The position numbers and the translations under genes were made by a program. The notes beneath the pieces were generated by a model. It was given only the letters and a program-made list of their open reading frames with translations, was not told the origin of the DNA and did no database searches. Positions 24,263 through 32,688 of a stretch of DNA of 40,675 bases are shown piece after piece. The number at the start of each line of letters is the position of its first letter. The first letter of the stretch is position 1. This DNA is from Neobacillus citreus (GTDB taxonomy: Bacteria > Bacillota > Bacilli > Bacillales > Cytobacillaceae): positions 1-40,675 of the forward strand of contig NZ_JAGYPE020000050.1 in assembly GCF_018343545.2 (NCBI RefSeq), in the 5' to 3' direction.

Positions 24263-26626
24263 TTAATCTTCATCAATGGATAAATCTTTAACCGGAAGTC
24301 GTTCTCCCTCTTTATGCGTTGGTTTACGCAGGTTAAATAGGGCCTTAATACAGAAGAGTACCAGGATAATTACACCGATTAAGAAGATGGTATCAGGTAC
24401 CGCACGCCAGGTTAAAATGGTTTGCACCAGATCCTTTTGCAGGAAGGAGGAAGCGCGGCTTGCTGCATAGCCGTGATAAAATGCCTCTTTTATTTGCATA
24501 AATCCAACTGGAAGCAAGGACAAGAAGACCATTCCTGCAAGACCAATGTTTAACAGAATGCAGCTTATCTTAAGCCATTTGTCATTCCAGGCCTCAGGCT
24601 TCACAATATTCCTTAACGAATAAAGAAGTACTGCACAGGCAAACATCCCGTAAACACCCATCATCGAAGCATGTCCATGGGTTGGTGTTAAGAATTGTCC
24701 ATGTTCGAAATAGGCTACCGCTGGCAGATTAATTAAGAAACCAAGTACCCCGGCACCGACAAGGTTCCAAATCGCAACAGAAATCAAGAACCAGAACGTA
24801 CCTTTGTAAGGGAAGTCGACACCGCCGTCACGCATCATTTTGTACTGCTCATAAGCTTCAAGAATTAACAATGTCAATGGAATAACTTCCAATGCAGAGA
24901 AGACTGCACCTAGACCAATCCATACTTCAGCTGAACCATTATAGTAATAATGGTGTCCGATACCGATTACGCCGCTGCCAAGAAGCAGGGTTAATTGGAA
25001 ATATAATTGTCTTACCGTTGATTTCTTGGTTACGAGACCTAATTGAACTAATAAGAAACCAATAACAACGACTGCAAAAACTTCAAAAATACCTTCTACC
25101 CATAGATGGATAATCCACCAGCGCCAATAGTCGGCAAATGTAAAGCTTGTACCTGGGTTGATAAATAAGGCAAAGATATAAAAAGCCGGTACCGCAATCG
25201 CAGAGTAGAATAGTAAGTGTATCAATCCGCCTTTGTCAGACTCTTTCTTAAGCCCTGCTTTAATACCACGGAATACGATAAACAGCCAGATTAGCATTCC
25301 CACTATTAAGATAAGCTGCCAAACTCGTCCAAGCTCAATATATTCCCAACCGGTATGGCCAAACAAGAACCAGGCATTTCCCAATTTTCCATTGGCACCA
25401 AGCCACTCGCCAACCATACTTCCGCCAACAAGAACCACTAATGCCCAGAATAAAATATCAACTAAAAGACCTTGCTTTTTTGGTTCATAACCGCCAACTA
25501 ACGGGGCAACATAGATTCCCATACCCAGCCATGCGGTTGCAATCCAGAAAATCGCCAGCTGCAAGTGATAGCCTTTGGAAATATTAAATGGAAGAATATC
25601 ATGGATCCACTTAATTCCAAAAAAGCTGTCTGGCTCGATATAATAGTGGGCTAACAAAGCCCCAAACATACACTGAACAAAGAATAATACCGATACAACC
25701 GTAAAATACTTACCTGTTTTCACCTGTGAACTTGTTACAGGCATCTTGCGCAAATCAATACGAGGGAAGTTTCCTTCTTTATATGCTTCCTGCATACCAA
25801 ATTGATAACGATAGAATAGATATAAGATGATCCCTACCATTAAAATTAGGATTGTAACGCTAGCACCGCTCCACCAAATAGCGGAAAAGGATAGATGGTT
25901 ACCGGCATCTTCAAAATATGGCCAGTTATTCGTGTAAGTGATTTTGTCTCCAGGACGAACCGTACTTGAAAGCCAAGCTGTCCAGAAGAAGAAATCAGAG
26001 ATTTGTTTGATTTGGTCACCTTTGTCAACATAGGCACGGTCTGTTGATGGTATATCAGAATCTTTGATTAGATTAGCTTTTAAACCCCAGCCATCGCCTT
26101 TTGTAAAAATATCCTTATAGTAAGCTCTAACTTTTTCAAGGCCATTTACTTGTGCGTCTGTCAGCTTTAATGTATCTTTACTCGCATCATAGCGATTTTT
26201 GCGCATTTCTTTAATAACTTGGTTTTTGATAATCTGCTTTTCATCTTCAGTTAATGAAGCAAATTTTTTATCATATTGCTGTTCCGCTTTAAAATCCTGC
26301 ATTCCTTCTGTATAGATTTTTAAAGACTCTGCTGTATAATCCGGACCCATATAGGAACCATGTCCTAACACGGTACCGTAGTCCATTAAGCCATACTTTT
26401 GCCAGACAGCTTGTCCTCCCATAATGGATTTTTTCGTTAATATAACTTCACCTTTCGAATTGGTTACTTCCAATGGTCTTGGCGCCTGCTCTTTAAAGAT
26501 CCAATAGCCGCCGCCAAGCAGAACGGTAAAGCTGATTAAGATGGTAATAATTAAAATGGATTTTAAAAGTGCGTTTTTATTTTCTTTTACCACGCTCTTC
26601 GGCTGTGTCCCCTGCTGTATTTCCAT
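24263..26626 (-). CDS. norZ: Quinol-dependent nitric oxide reductase (qNOR)
   Basis: 787 aa, the length of Geobacillus qNOR. N-terminal helix, then a periplasmic cytochrome-c-like domain lacking the CxxCH heme site (about residues 40-220), then a NorB-like 12-helix core. Active-site motifs: WWIIHLWVEGIFEVFAVVV (His and Glu near FeB), GIGHHYYYNG (two FeB His) and THGHASMMGVYGMF (heme His). Reduces 2 NO to N2O using menaquinol. Start ATG 26626 (MEIQQGTQ) is preferred over 26635 because AAAGGG is then 8 nt away. Its promoter has a Crp/Fnr-type box. Confidence 0.95.
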   Translation of the reverse strand: MEIQQGTQPKSVVKENKNALLKSILIITILISFTVLLGGGYWIFKEQAPRPLEVTNSKGEVILTKKSIMGGQAVWQKYGLMDYGTVLGHGSYMGPDYTAESLKIYTEGMQDFKAEQQYDKKFASLTEDEKQIIKNQVIKEMRKNRYDASKDTLKLTDAQVNGLEKVRAYYKDIFTKGDGWGLKANLIKDSDIPSTDRAYVDKGDQIKQISDFFFWTAWLSSTVRPGDKITYTNNWPYFEDAGNHLSFSAIWWSGASVTILILMVGIILYLFYRYQFGMQEAYKEGNFPRIDLRKMPVTSSQVKTGKYFTVVSVLFFVQCMFGALLAHYYIEPDSFFGIKWIHDILPFNISKGYHLQLAIFWIATAWLGMGIYVAPLVGGYEPKKQGLLVDILFWALVVLVGGSMVGEWLGANGKLGNAWFLFGHTGWEYIELGRVWQLILIVGMLIWLFIVFRGIKAGLKKESDKGGLIHLLFYSAIAVPAFYIFALFINPGTSFTFADYWRWWIIHLWVEGIFEVFAVVVIGFLLVQLGLVTKKSTVRQLYFQLTLLLGSGVIGIGHHYYYNGSAEVWIGLGAVFSALEVIPLTLLILEAYEQYKMMRDGGVDFPYKGTFWFLISVAIWNLVGAGVLGFLINLPAVAYFEHGQFLTPTHGHASMMGVYGMFACAVLLYSLRNIVKPEAWNDKWLKISCILLNIGLAGMVFLSLLPVGFMQIKEAFYHGYAASRASSFLQKDLVQTILTWRAVPDTIFLIGVIILVLFCIKALFNLRKPTHKEGERLPVKDLSIDED

Positions 26627-26662
26627 TTCCTTCATCCCTTTCTGGTTATCAATCCGAGAAGT

Positions 26663-26705
26663 ATTGTAGTCCTAAAAAAAAGTCAAAATAGTGACTTTTA
26701 TCACA
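26663..26705 (-). promoter_or_regulatory. Crp/Fnr-type box and -10 of qNOR
   Basis: Minus strand TGTGATAAAAGTCACT (26690-26705), perfect TGTGA-N6-TCACT, 21 nt, then TACAAT (26663-26668). Predicted start 26656 puts the box centre at -41.5. Confidence 0.8.
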
Positions 26706-26776
26706 CATATTATTTTTTGTATACTTTTTCACAAATTTGTCACATTGAGAACTATTTTCATTAAAATCCATTGAGC

Positions 26777-26819
26777 TATGACGCTCATCACATATCTTAG
26801 GGGATTACACTGCTACAAT
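26777..26819 (+). promoter_or_regulatory. Crp/Fnr-type box and -10 of the DUF2249-12TM-DUF59 operon
   Basis: TATGACGCTCATCACA (26777-26792) differs by one base from TGTGA-N6-TCACA; after 21 nt comes TACAAT (26814-26819), again giving -41.5. An overlapping perfect TGAGC-N6-GCTCA (26772-26787) is a possible second site. Between this and the qNOR box lies TCACA-AATTTG-TCACA (26730-26745), two half-sites in direct orientation. Confidence 0.7.
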
Positions 26820-26854
26820 GTTATTAAACAAACGATTAAAGAGGTGTTGATTTT

Positions 26855-27091
26855 ATGGGACAAAGAAAAATTGAACTAGATGTGCGTGAGGATATAAAGA
26901 ATAAACTCGAACCATTTCAAAAGATTATGGAGGCAGTAAAAGAATTAAATAATGATGGAGATGTGTTCATTCTTCATGCACCGTTTAAGCCGGTGCCACT
27001 ATTTACTGTCTTAAAGGCAAAGGGCTTTACCCATGAAGAAGAAGAATTAGAGAAAAAGCATTGGAAAGTAGTTTTCACAAAGAAAAGCTAA
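26855..27091 (+). CDS. DUF2249 domain protein (2)
   Basis: 78 aa. LDVREDIKNKLEPFQKIMEA and DGDVFILHAPFKPVPLFTVL are the classical DUF2249 signatures; the C-terminus HWKVVFTKKS is the closing strand. Soluble. Start ATG with AAAGAGGTG upstream. First gene of a four-gene operon with 27116, 27336 and 28595. Closest of the three DUF2249 copies to the family consensus. Confidence 0.92.
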   Translation: MGQRKIELDVREDIKNKLEPFQKIMEAVKELNNDGDVFILHAPFKPVPLFTVLKAKGFTHEEEELEKKHWKVVFTKKS

Positions 27092-27115
27092 AAGTGATTT
27101 GGAGTGTGATTTGCA

Positions 27116-27322
27116 ATGATTTTGGATAATCGCGGCCTCGAACCGCCGCAGCCGATGATGCGAACCTTAGCCGCTTTAGAAGGGTTAGGCGAAGGGGAAG
27201 TTTTAACGATAATTAATGATAGAAGACCGATGTTTCTATATGAACAGCTTGAAGAATTAGGATATCAACAAAAAACAGAACAACAACCAGACGGAAGTTT
27301 TAAAATAGAAATCTTCCGCTAG
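27116..27322 (+). CDS. DUF2249 domain protein (3)
   Basis: 68 aa. Reads LDNRGLEPPQPMMRTLAALE, GEVLTIINDRRPMFLYEQL and a final FKIEIFR strand, a shortened DUF2249. Closer to copy 1 (NDHDPRPLLYQF against NDRRPMFLYEQ) than to copy 2. Starts 24 nt after the previous gene, with GGAGTG as ribosome site; the next gene follows by 13 nt, with its ribosome site partly overlapping this stop. Confidence 0.88.
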   Translation: MILDNRGLEPPQPMMRTLAALEGLGEGEVLTIINDRRPMFLYEQLEELGYQQKTEQQPDGSFKIEIFR

Positions 27323-27335
27323 GAAGGTGAGTCAT

Positions 27336-28580
27336 ATGCTTCCTCAGAATTTAGGAACTGAAACAAATATTAAACTACCTTTTTCATTTATACTTTTTAG
27401 TTTAATTGCCCTTGTCGCCTCACAGATTCTGCTGTTGGTAAATGGGCATATGATGACGGATGGAACTTTTCGCATACCTGCCATTTGGTCGGCAGCCCAC
27501 CTCTTAATCCTAGGCTGGGCCTTAATGGTGGCGATGGGTGCAATGTACCAGCTTGTTCCGGTTGCGTTTTTGACAAAAATTTGGAATGAGAAATTTGGAT
27601 TTGTTCAATTTTTCATCACCGCAGCAGGGGTTGCCTCTTTTTCGGCCATGCTCTATTTAGCACCGCAAAATGCCGTCATTCCTGGTGTCATTACGCTTAT
27701 CGGAATCTTTATGTTCTTATTCCAGATGCTAATGACGCTAAGAACACAAGCAAACCCTAACATTCTTACTGCTTTTGTGGGAACGGCTTTAGTTTGCTTG
27801 TTTTTGACCATATTCTTGGGAATTACGATGATTTACAGTATGCAAACAGGCTTTCTCGGTGAACATTACCAAGCCATCTTTAAAAGCCATCTTTTATTGG
27901 GACTAACCGGTTGGTTTACTTTATTAATCTTTGGCTTTTCCTATAAGATGGTGCCGATGTTTTCTTTGGCCCATGGTTTTCCGATGGTGCAGGCACGATA
28001 TGTGTACGGAATCTATGTATCCGGGCTTGTCCTTTCAATCATTTCTTTCTTTATTAACAGCAGTATTTTATTAATGATTGGATTCTTCCTGCTATTGGCC
28101 GGCTTCTCTGTTTTCAGCTGGCATATTAGTATCATCGTTAAAAAAAGGTTAAAGAAAAAGCTCGATAAACCATTTTCCTTCGCCCTTTCTGCGATTGGTT
28201 TTGGGAATGTGATTCATGCAGCGGCCTTTATGCTCCTGTTCAGCAGCAAGTTTGCCAGTCTTATTGGGCCGCTTCTATATTGCTATATACTGTTGTGGAT
28301 TGTCCTAAGTATTGTCGGATATTTATATAAAATTGTTCCATTCTTGTGGTGGACCTATAAATACAGCAAAGAAATAGGAAAGGCTAAAGTTCCTTCGTTA
28401 AAGGAAATGATGAATGAAAAATTGATTGTGCCTGTCTTATCAATATTCATCGGTTCCGTACTAGTTGTCTTTTTGGCACTTTTATTAAAAACAACGATTC
28501 TCTTTAATTTGAGCCAGTTTGTTCTGTCTGTAGCGATGCTTACTATTGCAAGCAGCATTTTCAGTGTTCTAAAAAAATAA
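27336..28580 (+). CDS. Polytopic membrane protein, heme-copper-oxidase-like (about 12 TM)
   Basis: 414 aa with about 12 hydrophobic helices and no large soluble domain. Conserved-looking His/aromatic motifs within helices: WSAAHLLILGWALMVAMGAMYQ (about residue 54 His) and FKSHLLLGLTGWFTLLI plus FSYKMVPMFSLAHG. The spacing recalls subunit I-like and NnrS-like heme proteins of denitrification loci, but the HPxVYF/HH copper ligands of true oxidases are absent. Probably a heme-binding NO-metabolism accessory protein; this is inference. The GTG at 27327 lies in the ribosome site GGAAGGTGA, so ATG 27336 is used. Confidence 0.85.
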   Translation: MLPQNLGTETNIKLPFSFILFSLIALVASQILLLVNGHMMTDGTFRIPAIWSAAHLLILGWALMVAMGAMYQLVPVAFLTKIWNEKFGFVQFFITAAGVASFSAMLYLAPQNAVIPGVITLIGIFMFLFQMLMTLRTQANPNILTAFVGTALVCLFLTIFLGITMIYSMQTGFLGEHYQAIFKSHLLLGLTGWFTLLIFGFSYKMVPMFSLAHGFPMVQARYVYGIYVSGLVLSIISFFINSSILLMIGFFLLLAGFSVFSWHISIIVKKRLKKKLDKPFSFALSAIGFGNVIHAAAFMLLFSSKFASLIGPLLYCYILLWIVLSIVGYLYKIVPFLWWTYKYSKEIGKAKVPSLKEMMNEKLIVPVLSIFIGSVLVVFLALLLKTTILFNLSQFVLSVAMLTIASSIFSVLKK

Positions 28581-28594
28581 TGAGGTGAGTTACC

Positions 28595-28894
28595 ATGAAT
28601 CTCGAGGAGAAAATTTTTGAAGAATTAAAAAGCGTTTATGACCCGGAGTTAGGCATCAATGTTGTAGATTTAGGGTTAATTTATAGTGTGGGGATTACAG
28701 AAGAAAATGATATTTCGATTACAATGACACTGACCACTCCTGGCTGTCCGCTTCACAATAGTATCACAAGCGGAGTCCGTTATTGTGTCGAAGGAATCGA
28801 GGAAGTAAACAAGGTTGACGTTAACCTTGTTTGGCAGCCGGCCTGGTCACCGGATAAAATGACCGAAGACGGCCGCCGCGCCCTTGGCAGATAG
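28595..28894 (+). CDS. DUF59/MIP18 family protein (SufT/PaaD-like)
   Basis: 99 aa. YDPELGINVVDLGLIYSV (residues 15-32) and LTTPGCPLHNSI (about 46-57) with Cys in the conserved spot, and a C-terminal WQPAWSPDKM. Family members help assemble or deliver Fe-S clusters. As last gene of the DUF2249-12TM operon it may service a metal site under nitrosative stress (inference). ATG follows GAGGTGAG. Confidence 0.93.
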   Translation: MNLEEKIFEELKSVYDPELGINVVDLGLIYSVGITEENDISITMTLTTPGCPLHNSITSGVRYCVEGIEEVNKVDVNLVWQPAWSPDKMTEDGRRALGR

Positions 28895-28933
28895 CAAAAA
28901 GAGGCTGACAGTTCATTGTCAGCCTCTTTTTTT
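28895..28933 (+). terminator. Bidirectional terminator between DUF59 gene and ypvA
   Basis: AAAAAGAGGCTGACA-GTTCAT-TGTCAGCCTCTTTTT, 15-bp perfect stem with A-run and T-run. Confidence 0.9.
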
Positions 28934-28938
28934 ATTCC

Positions 28939-30864
28939 TTACCCTTCAATTACTTTAGTCGGCAATACTTCTTTTATCTTTTGCAGTACATCTTGTTCTA
29001 GAGGTTCTTCCAACAGGATATGGACAGTGCCTTGATCCTGTTCACTTCTTATCAGCCGACCCACACCTTGCCGTAATCTAAGCAACATGTAAGGAAGGTC
29101 CACCTCATTAAATGGGTCAGCCATTCCTTCCTTTTTGGCCGAAAAAACGGGGTCATTCGGCGGGAAAGGCAGTGAAAAAATCAGGACATTTTCCAGTGAG
29201 CGGCCGGGGATGTCAAGACCCTCCCATAGGTGGATGGAGCAAAGCACCGAATTTTCCTCATTTTGAAACTTGGAGACTAGTGTGCTAATCTCCTCATCAC
29301 CTTCATAGTAGATTGGAAACTTCTGCTCTTCTTTTAGCCGTTCCTTTAAATTCCTCATTTCATCATGATTATTTAAAAGAATAAGAGCCCGCCCTTCTGT
29401 CAAACTGACTTTCTCAATCACATAATCGATTTTTTTATTGATGGCATCTTGTTTAAAAGATGGCAGGAATACCTTCATTTTCTCGTCATAATCAAATGGG
29501 GAAGCAACCGAACAAGAAAGGTAATCATCAACCCCTAAACTGGACGCGATATAATCAAAAGATTTCTGATTGGACATGGTGGCGGATGAGAAGATATAAG
29601 GCTTTTTCTGGGAAAATACCTCTTCCCGTAAAACCTCCTCCACCATTTTCGGCATGATGACAAGGGTACGCTCACCACTGCTTTCTTCCAGCCAAGTAAT
29701 TCCATTTAGCTCTTGAAGGAAGAGTGATAAGGAATATGTGATTTGCTCCAAGTATTCCTCAACAATTTTTAAATCATATTCGTTGATAACAAACATTTCA
29801 CTTTCAAAGACAAGTTCCTCTTCCAATGACTGTAATATCGAAAGAAGTTTACGGCAATTTTTCATGACCAAAGGGTGCCTATGAATGATCTCTTTATCCG
29901 ATCCCATTGCGGGTTGTGAAAACTGTGCTAGGCAATCGAAGAATTCATCATTATCGACAAGCGCTTGTTCTATCGTATAAAGTGTTTTTTCGCGGACATC
30001 ATTTTCCATTAGTCTGGTTAAGAGTGTATCAAGCGTGTAATCTGTAAACCGGTAGCTTAGCGCCTTCTGTGCCGCATATTCAAGCAAATGCCCTTCATCA
30101 AATACCACTGATGAATGTTCCGGCAATAGCGGCAGCTGACCTTCCCGTTTCCGGGCCTCTTTTGTCCAAACATGCTCCATATAAAAATCATGGGAACAAA
30201 TAATTATATCCTTTGCATGCCGATAGAATTCCCGGTGTAAGGTGAGACCACAGCGATGGCGCTTTTCACATGAGAAACAGTCCTGGAGCTTGTCCCAGCT
30301 GACAGTTTGCCATACTTCATCGGAAAGTGCTGGATAGTCTCTTCTGTCGCCGTACTTTTCAAATTGCATCATGGAACCTTCCATATGAACAAAATCAGGA
30401 AGATTCTCATAAATATCAAGAACTTCATCAGAAAAATGACTATTTCTGCCATTTTCGAGCTTTCTTAAGCATAAGTATTGATCTTGGGATTTGGCCAAGC
30501 GGACATCTATATTCAAGTTTAGAGCCTGCTCAAGCTTGGCAATATCTCCTTCCTTCTTCACCAGCTGCTCGATTAAAGTTTCATCAGCACAGGCAATCAC
30601 AGCCGGCCGGTTTGTATAACGGGCATACATAATGGCATAGAGCAAATAAACGATTGTTTTGCCTGTCCCTACTCCGGCTTCAGCAAACATGACCTTTTTC
30701 TCTTTAAATGCTTTTTCAAGCTGAAAAGCCATATAGATTTGTTCATCGCGGATTTCAAACCCGGATTCCGGCAAAATGTCATAGAAGACGTCACCAATCC
30801 ATTCGCCTAACTTATCATAAAATGTTTCTGTTTTCGAAACTGTAAATGGCATGCGGTTTTGCAT
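28939..30864 (-). CDS. ypvA: DinG-family ATP-dependent DNA helicase YpvA
   Basis: 641 aa, XPD/DinG superfamily 2 helicase. Walker A AGVGTGKTIVY (about residues 62-72), Walker B-like VVFDEGH (about 254), motif VI LRQGVGRLIRSEQD (about 595). Four Cys (one in QYLCLRK near 107, then DCFSCEKRHRC at about 196-206) form the Fe-S cluster site of the family. Unwinds 5'-tailed DNA, R-loops or quadruplexes (family knowledge). ATG preceded by GGAGGG, whose upstream side overlaps the ypsC terminator. Confidence 0.92.
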   Translation of the reverse strand: MQNRMPFTVSKTETFYDKLGEWIGDVFYDILPESGFEIRDEQIYMAFQLEKAFKEKKVMFAEAGVGTGKTIVYLLYAIMYARYTNRPAVIACADETLIEQLVKKEGDIAKLEQALNLNIDVRLAKSQDQYLCLRKLENGRNSHFSDEVLDIYENLPDFVHMEGSMMQFEKYGDRRDYPALSDEVWQTVSWDKLQDCFSCEKRHRCGLTLHREFYRHAKDIIICSHDFYMEHVWTKEARKREGQLPLLPEHSSVVFDEGHLLEYAAQKALSYRFTDYTLDTLLTRLMENDVREKTLYTIEQALVDNDEFFDCLAQFSQPAMGSDKEIIHRHPLVMKNCRKLLSILQSLEEELVFESEMFVINEYDLKIVEEYLEQITYSLSLFLQELNGITWLEESSGERTLVIMPKMVEEVLREEVFSQKKPYIFSSATMSNQKSFDYIASSLGVDDYLSCSVASPFDYDEKMKVFLPSFKQDAINKKIDYVIEKVSLTEGRALILLNNHDEMRNLKERLKEEQKFPIYYEGDEEISTLVSKFQNEENSVLCSIHLWEGLDIPGRSLENVLIFSLPFPPNDPVFSAKKEGMADPFNEVDLPYMLLRLRQGVGRLIRSEQDQGTVHILLEEPLEQDVLQKIKEVLPTKVIEG

Positions 30865-30875
30865 CCTATCCCTCC

Positions 30876-30904
30876 AAAAAGAAAAGCGTCAAAAGACGCT
30901 AAAA
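30876..30904 (-). terminator. Short terminator after ypsC
   Basis: Minus strand AGCGTC-TTTT-GACGCT followed by TTTCTTTTT. The 6-bp stem is weak, and ypvA starts only about 12 nt later, so read-through into ypvA is likely. Confidence 0.55.
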
Positions 30905-30911
30905 TTATTCC

Positions 30912-32057
30912 TCAATTATTGTCATTTTGCCTTGACGGCCTTTTTCCCCAGTATTGGTAATAATCTGTTTTGATAAATCCGTTGAACAGCTTTCGTTTCT
31001 TTGTGGCCGGCTTGCCGTATAGTTGTTCGAAATCCTCGTTTGAGGTCAAGATGTAAATCGACCAAGTGTCAAGCGGCCTAAAGGCTTGGCCCATTTCCCG
31101 ATACATTTGCTCCACTTCGGCCTTTTCTCCCAATCTTTCTCCATATGGCGGATTGCCGATAATCACACCGTATTCCTTTTTCGTTGAAATATCTTTTACT
31201 TGCATTTGTTTAAACTGAATCAGGTCGCCAAAACCTGCTTCGAAGGCGTTTTCCTGTGCCATTTTGACCATCCGATGATCAATATCCGATCCGCTTATAT
31301 CAAGCGGTGTATCGTATTTTGCCAGGTCCTCTGCCTCTGTCCTAACTTCATCCCAAACCCTGGAAGGCATCCAGTTCCAGCCCTCGGAAACAAAATCCCG
31401 ATTAAAACCAGGTGCGATATTTTGGCCAATCAGGGCCGCCTCAATCGGAATCGTTCCCGACCCGCAAAAAGGATCGATAAACGGACGGTCTGGCCGCCAA
31501 TTGGTCAGCATGATGAGCGCAGCTGCCATTGTTTCCTTTAACGGGGCAGCCCCTTGGTCAGCGCGGTAGCCCCGTTTATGAAGGCCGGTGCCGCTCGAAT
31601 CAATCGTAATAGTGGCCGTATCCTTTAACAATGCGACTTCGATTCGGTATAAAGCACCATTCTCATCAAACCATGTTTTTTTATACTTCTGTTTCAATCG
31701 TTCCACAATGGCCTTTTTTACGATGGCCTGACAATCAGATATACTAAATAGCTTCGATTTCACAGATTTTCCAAGCACCGGAAATTCAGCATCCTCCGGT
31801 AAAAACTGCTCCCAGGGAAGCGCCTTTGTTTTTTCAAATAATTCATCGAAAGTATACGCCTTGAATTCACCGACTATAATCTTAATCCTGTCTGCTGTGC
31901 GGAGCCATAAATTGCTCCTGGCGATGGCATATTCATCCCCGCTGAAGATTACCTTTCCATTATCCACCTGACAGTCGTAGCCAAGCGCCCGGACCTCCTG
32001 AGCGACAAGCGCCTCCAAACCCATGGCTGCGGTTGCTATAATTTGATATTTTCCCAT
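30912..32057 (-). CDS. ypsC: THUMP-domain rRNA (guanine-N2) methyltransferase YpsC
   Basis: 381 aa. N-terminal ferredoxin-like/THUMP RNA-binding part (about residues 1-160) and C-terminal Rossmann methyltransferase with FIDPFCGSGTIPIEAAL (motif I, about 193-209) and catalytic NPPYGERLG (about 302). Matches the N-terminal half of RlmKL/RlmL, which makes m2G in 23S rRNA. ATG preceded by AAGGGTGAAAG. Confidence 0.92.
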   Translation of the reverse strand: MGKYQIIATAAMGLEALVAQEVRALGYDCQVDNGKVIFSGDEYAIARSNLWLRTADRIKIIVGEFKAYTFDELFEKTKALPWEQFLPEDAEFPVLGKSVKSKLFSISDCQAIVKKAIVERLKQKYKKTWFDENGALYRIEVALLKDTATITIDSSGTGLHKRGYRADQGAAPLKETMAAALIMLTNWRPDRPFIDPFCGSGTIPIEAALIGQNIAPGFNRDFVSEGWNWMPSRVWDEVRTEAEDLAKYDTPLDISGSDIDHRMVKMAQENAFEAGFGDLIQFKQMQVKDISTKKEYGVIIGNPPYGERLGEKAEVEQMYREMGQAFRPLDTWSIYILTSNEDFEQLYGKPATKKRKLFNGFIKTDYYQYWGKRPSRQNDNN

Positions 32058-32154
32058 TCTTTCACCCTTAATCGTTTATGTATCAAATAATTGTAAAGTT
32101 TGATTTCCCAATATCATTATGGTCTAAAAACAAGCTTCGGATTCAGTTAACAAA

Positions 32155-32182
32155 TAAAAAGCCCTCCCGTTTAAGGAGAGCT
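32155..32182 (-). terminator. Rho-independent terminator of rnpB
   Basis: Minus strand AGCTCTCC-TTAAAC-GGAGGGCT style stem (one G-U) followed by TTTTTA, about 20 nt after the mature 3' end. Confidence 0.8.
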
Positions 32183-32202
32183 GTTCATTTCCATCAAAAC
32201 TA

Positions 32203-32621
32203 TCCATTAATAACGTTCTATAAGCCATGTTCTGTGCCTCCGTACTGCAAACGACTTACAAGTCTCGTACTGAGGCGGTAATCATCTATCTACAGATTCA
32301 CGTGGAACCTGTCCTTCTCCTCGTTGATTTCCGATAGAGAAAGTGCCCCTACCATAATTTGGGTTTCTCGCTCGTGGGGTTTACCCGTTCCACCCTCCTC
32401 ATTTCTAAGGAGGTAATCGTCACTGTGGCACTTTTAAAGGTACTCCTACCATATCCAAAGGACTTAGGTATTTTCCCAGCCGTCAACCGAATGAGCTACC
32501 CGGCTGCCCTAGCTTATGAATTCGCTAGGCACGAACACTACGAGCATCTCAGCTCGTGCGAGCATGGACTTTCCTCTGCAAGAAGACTTGCAGCGATTAC
32601 CCGAACGTCATTAACGTTACA
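32203..32621 (-). ncRNA. rnpB: RNase P RNA, Bacillus type B
   Basis: Catalytic RNA that matures tRNA 5' ends. Conserved blocks on the minus strand: TTCGGGTAATCGCTGCA, GAGGAAAGTCCATGCTCGCA, GTGTTCGTGCCTAGCGAA, AGTGCCACAGTGACGA, GGTAAACCCCACGAGCGAG and AGATAGATGATTACCGCC. P1 forms between the ends (GTTAATGACGTTC with GAACGTTATTAAT, mostly paired). Order and spacing match B. subtilis type B rnpB (about 400 nt). Exact ends are estimated from P1 and the promoter. Open reading frames across this region are shadows. Confidence 0.97.
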
Positions 32622-32627
32622 TTGTCT

Positions 32628-32656
32628 ATTATATGTATATCGTTCAGCATTATCAA
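32628..32656 (-). promoter_or_regulatory. SigA promoter of rnpB
   Basis: Minus strand TTGATA (32651-32656), 17-nt spacer, TATAAT (32628-32633); predicted start at about 32621 fits the RNA 5' end. Confidence 0.8.
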
Positions 32657-32688
32657 TGGTTATTCAAAGGAAATGAGGGTATTATTTG

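Noticed and set aside
32359..32676. 105-codon plus-strand ORF and neighbours across 32078-32676
   Set aside because: They lie on the antisense strand of rnpB or its terminator and have no ribosome sites or protein-like composition.
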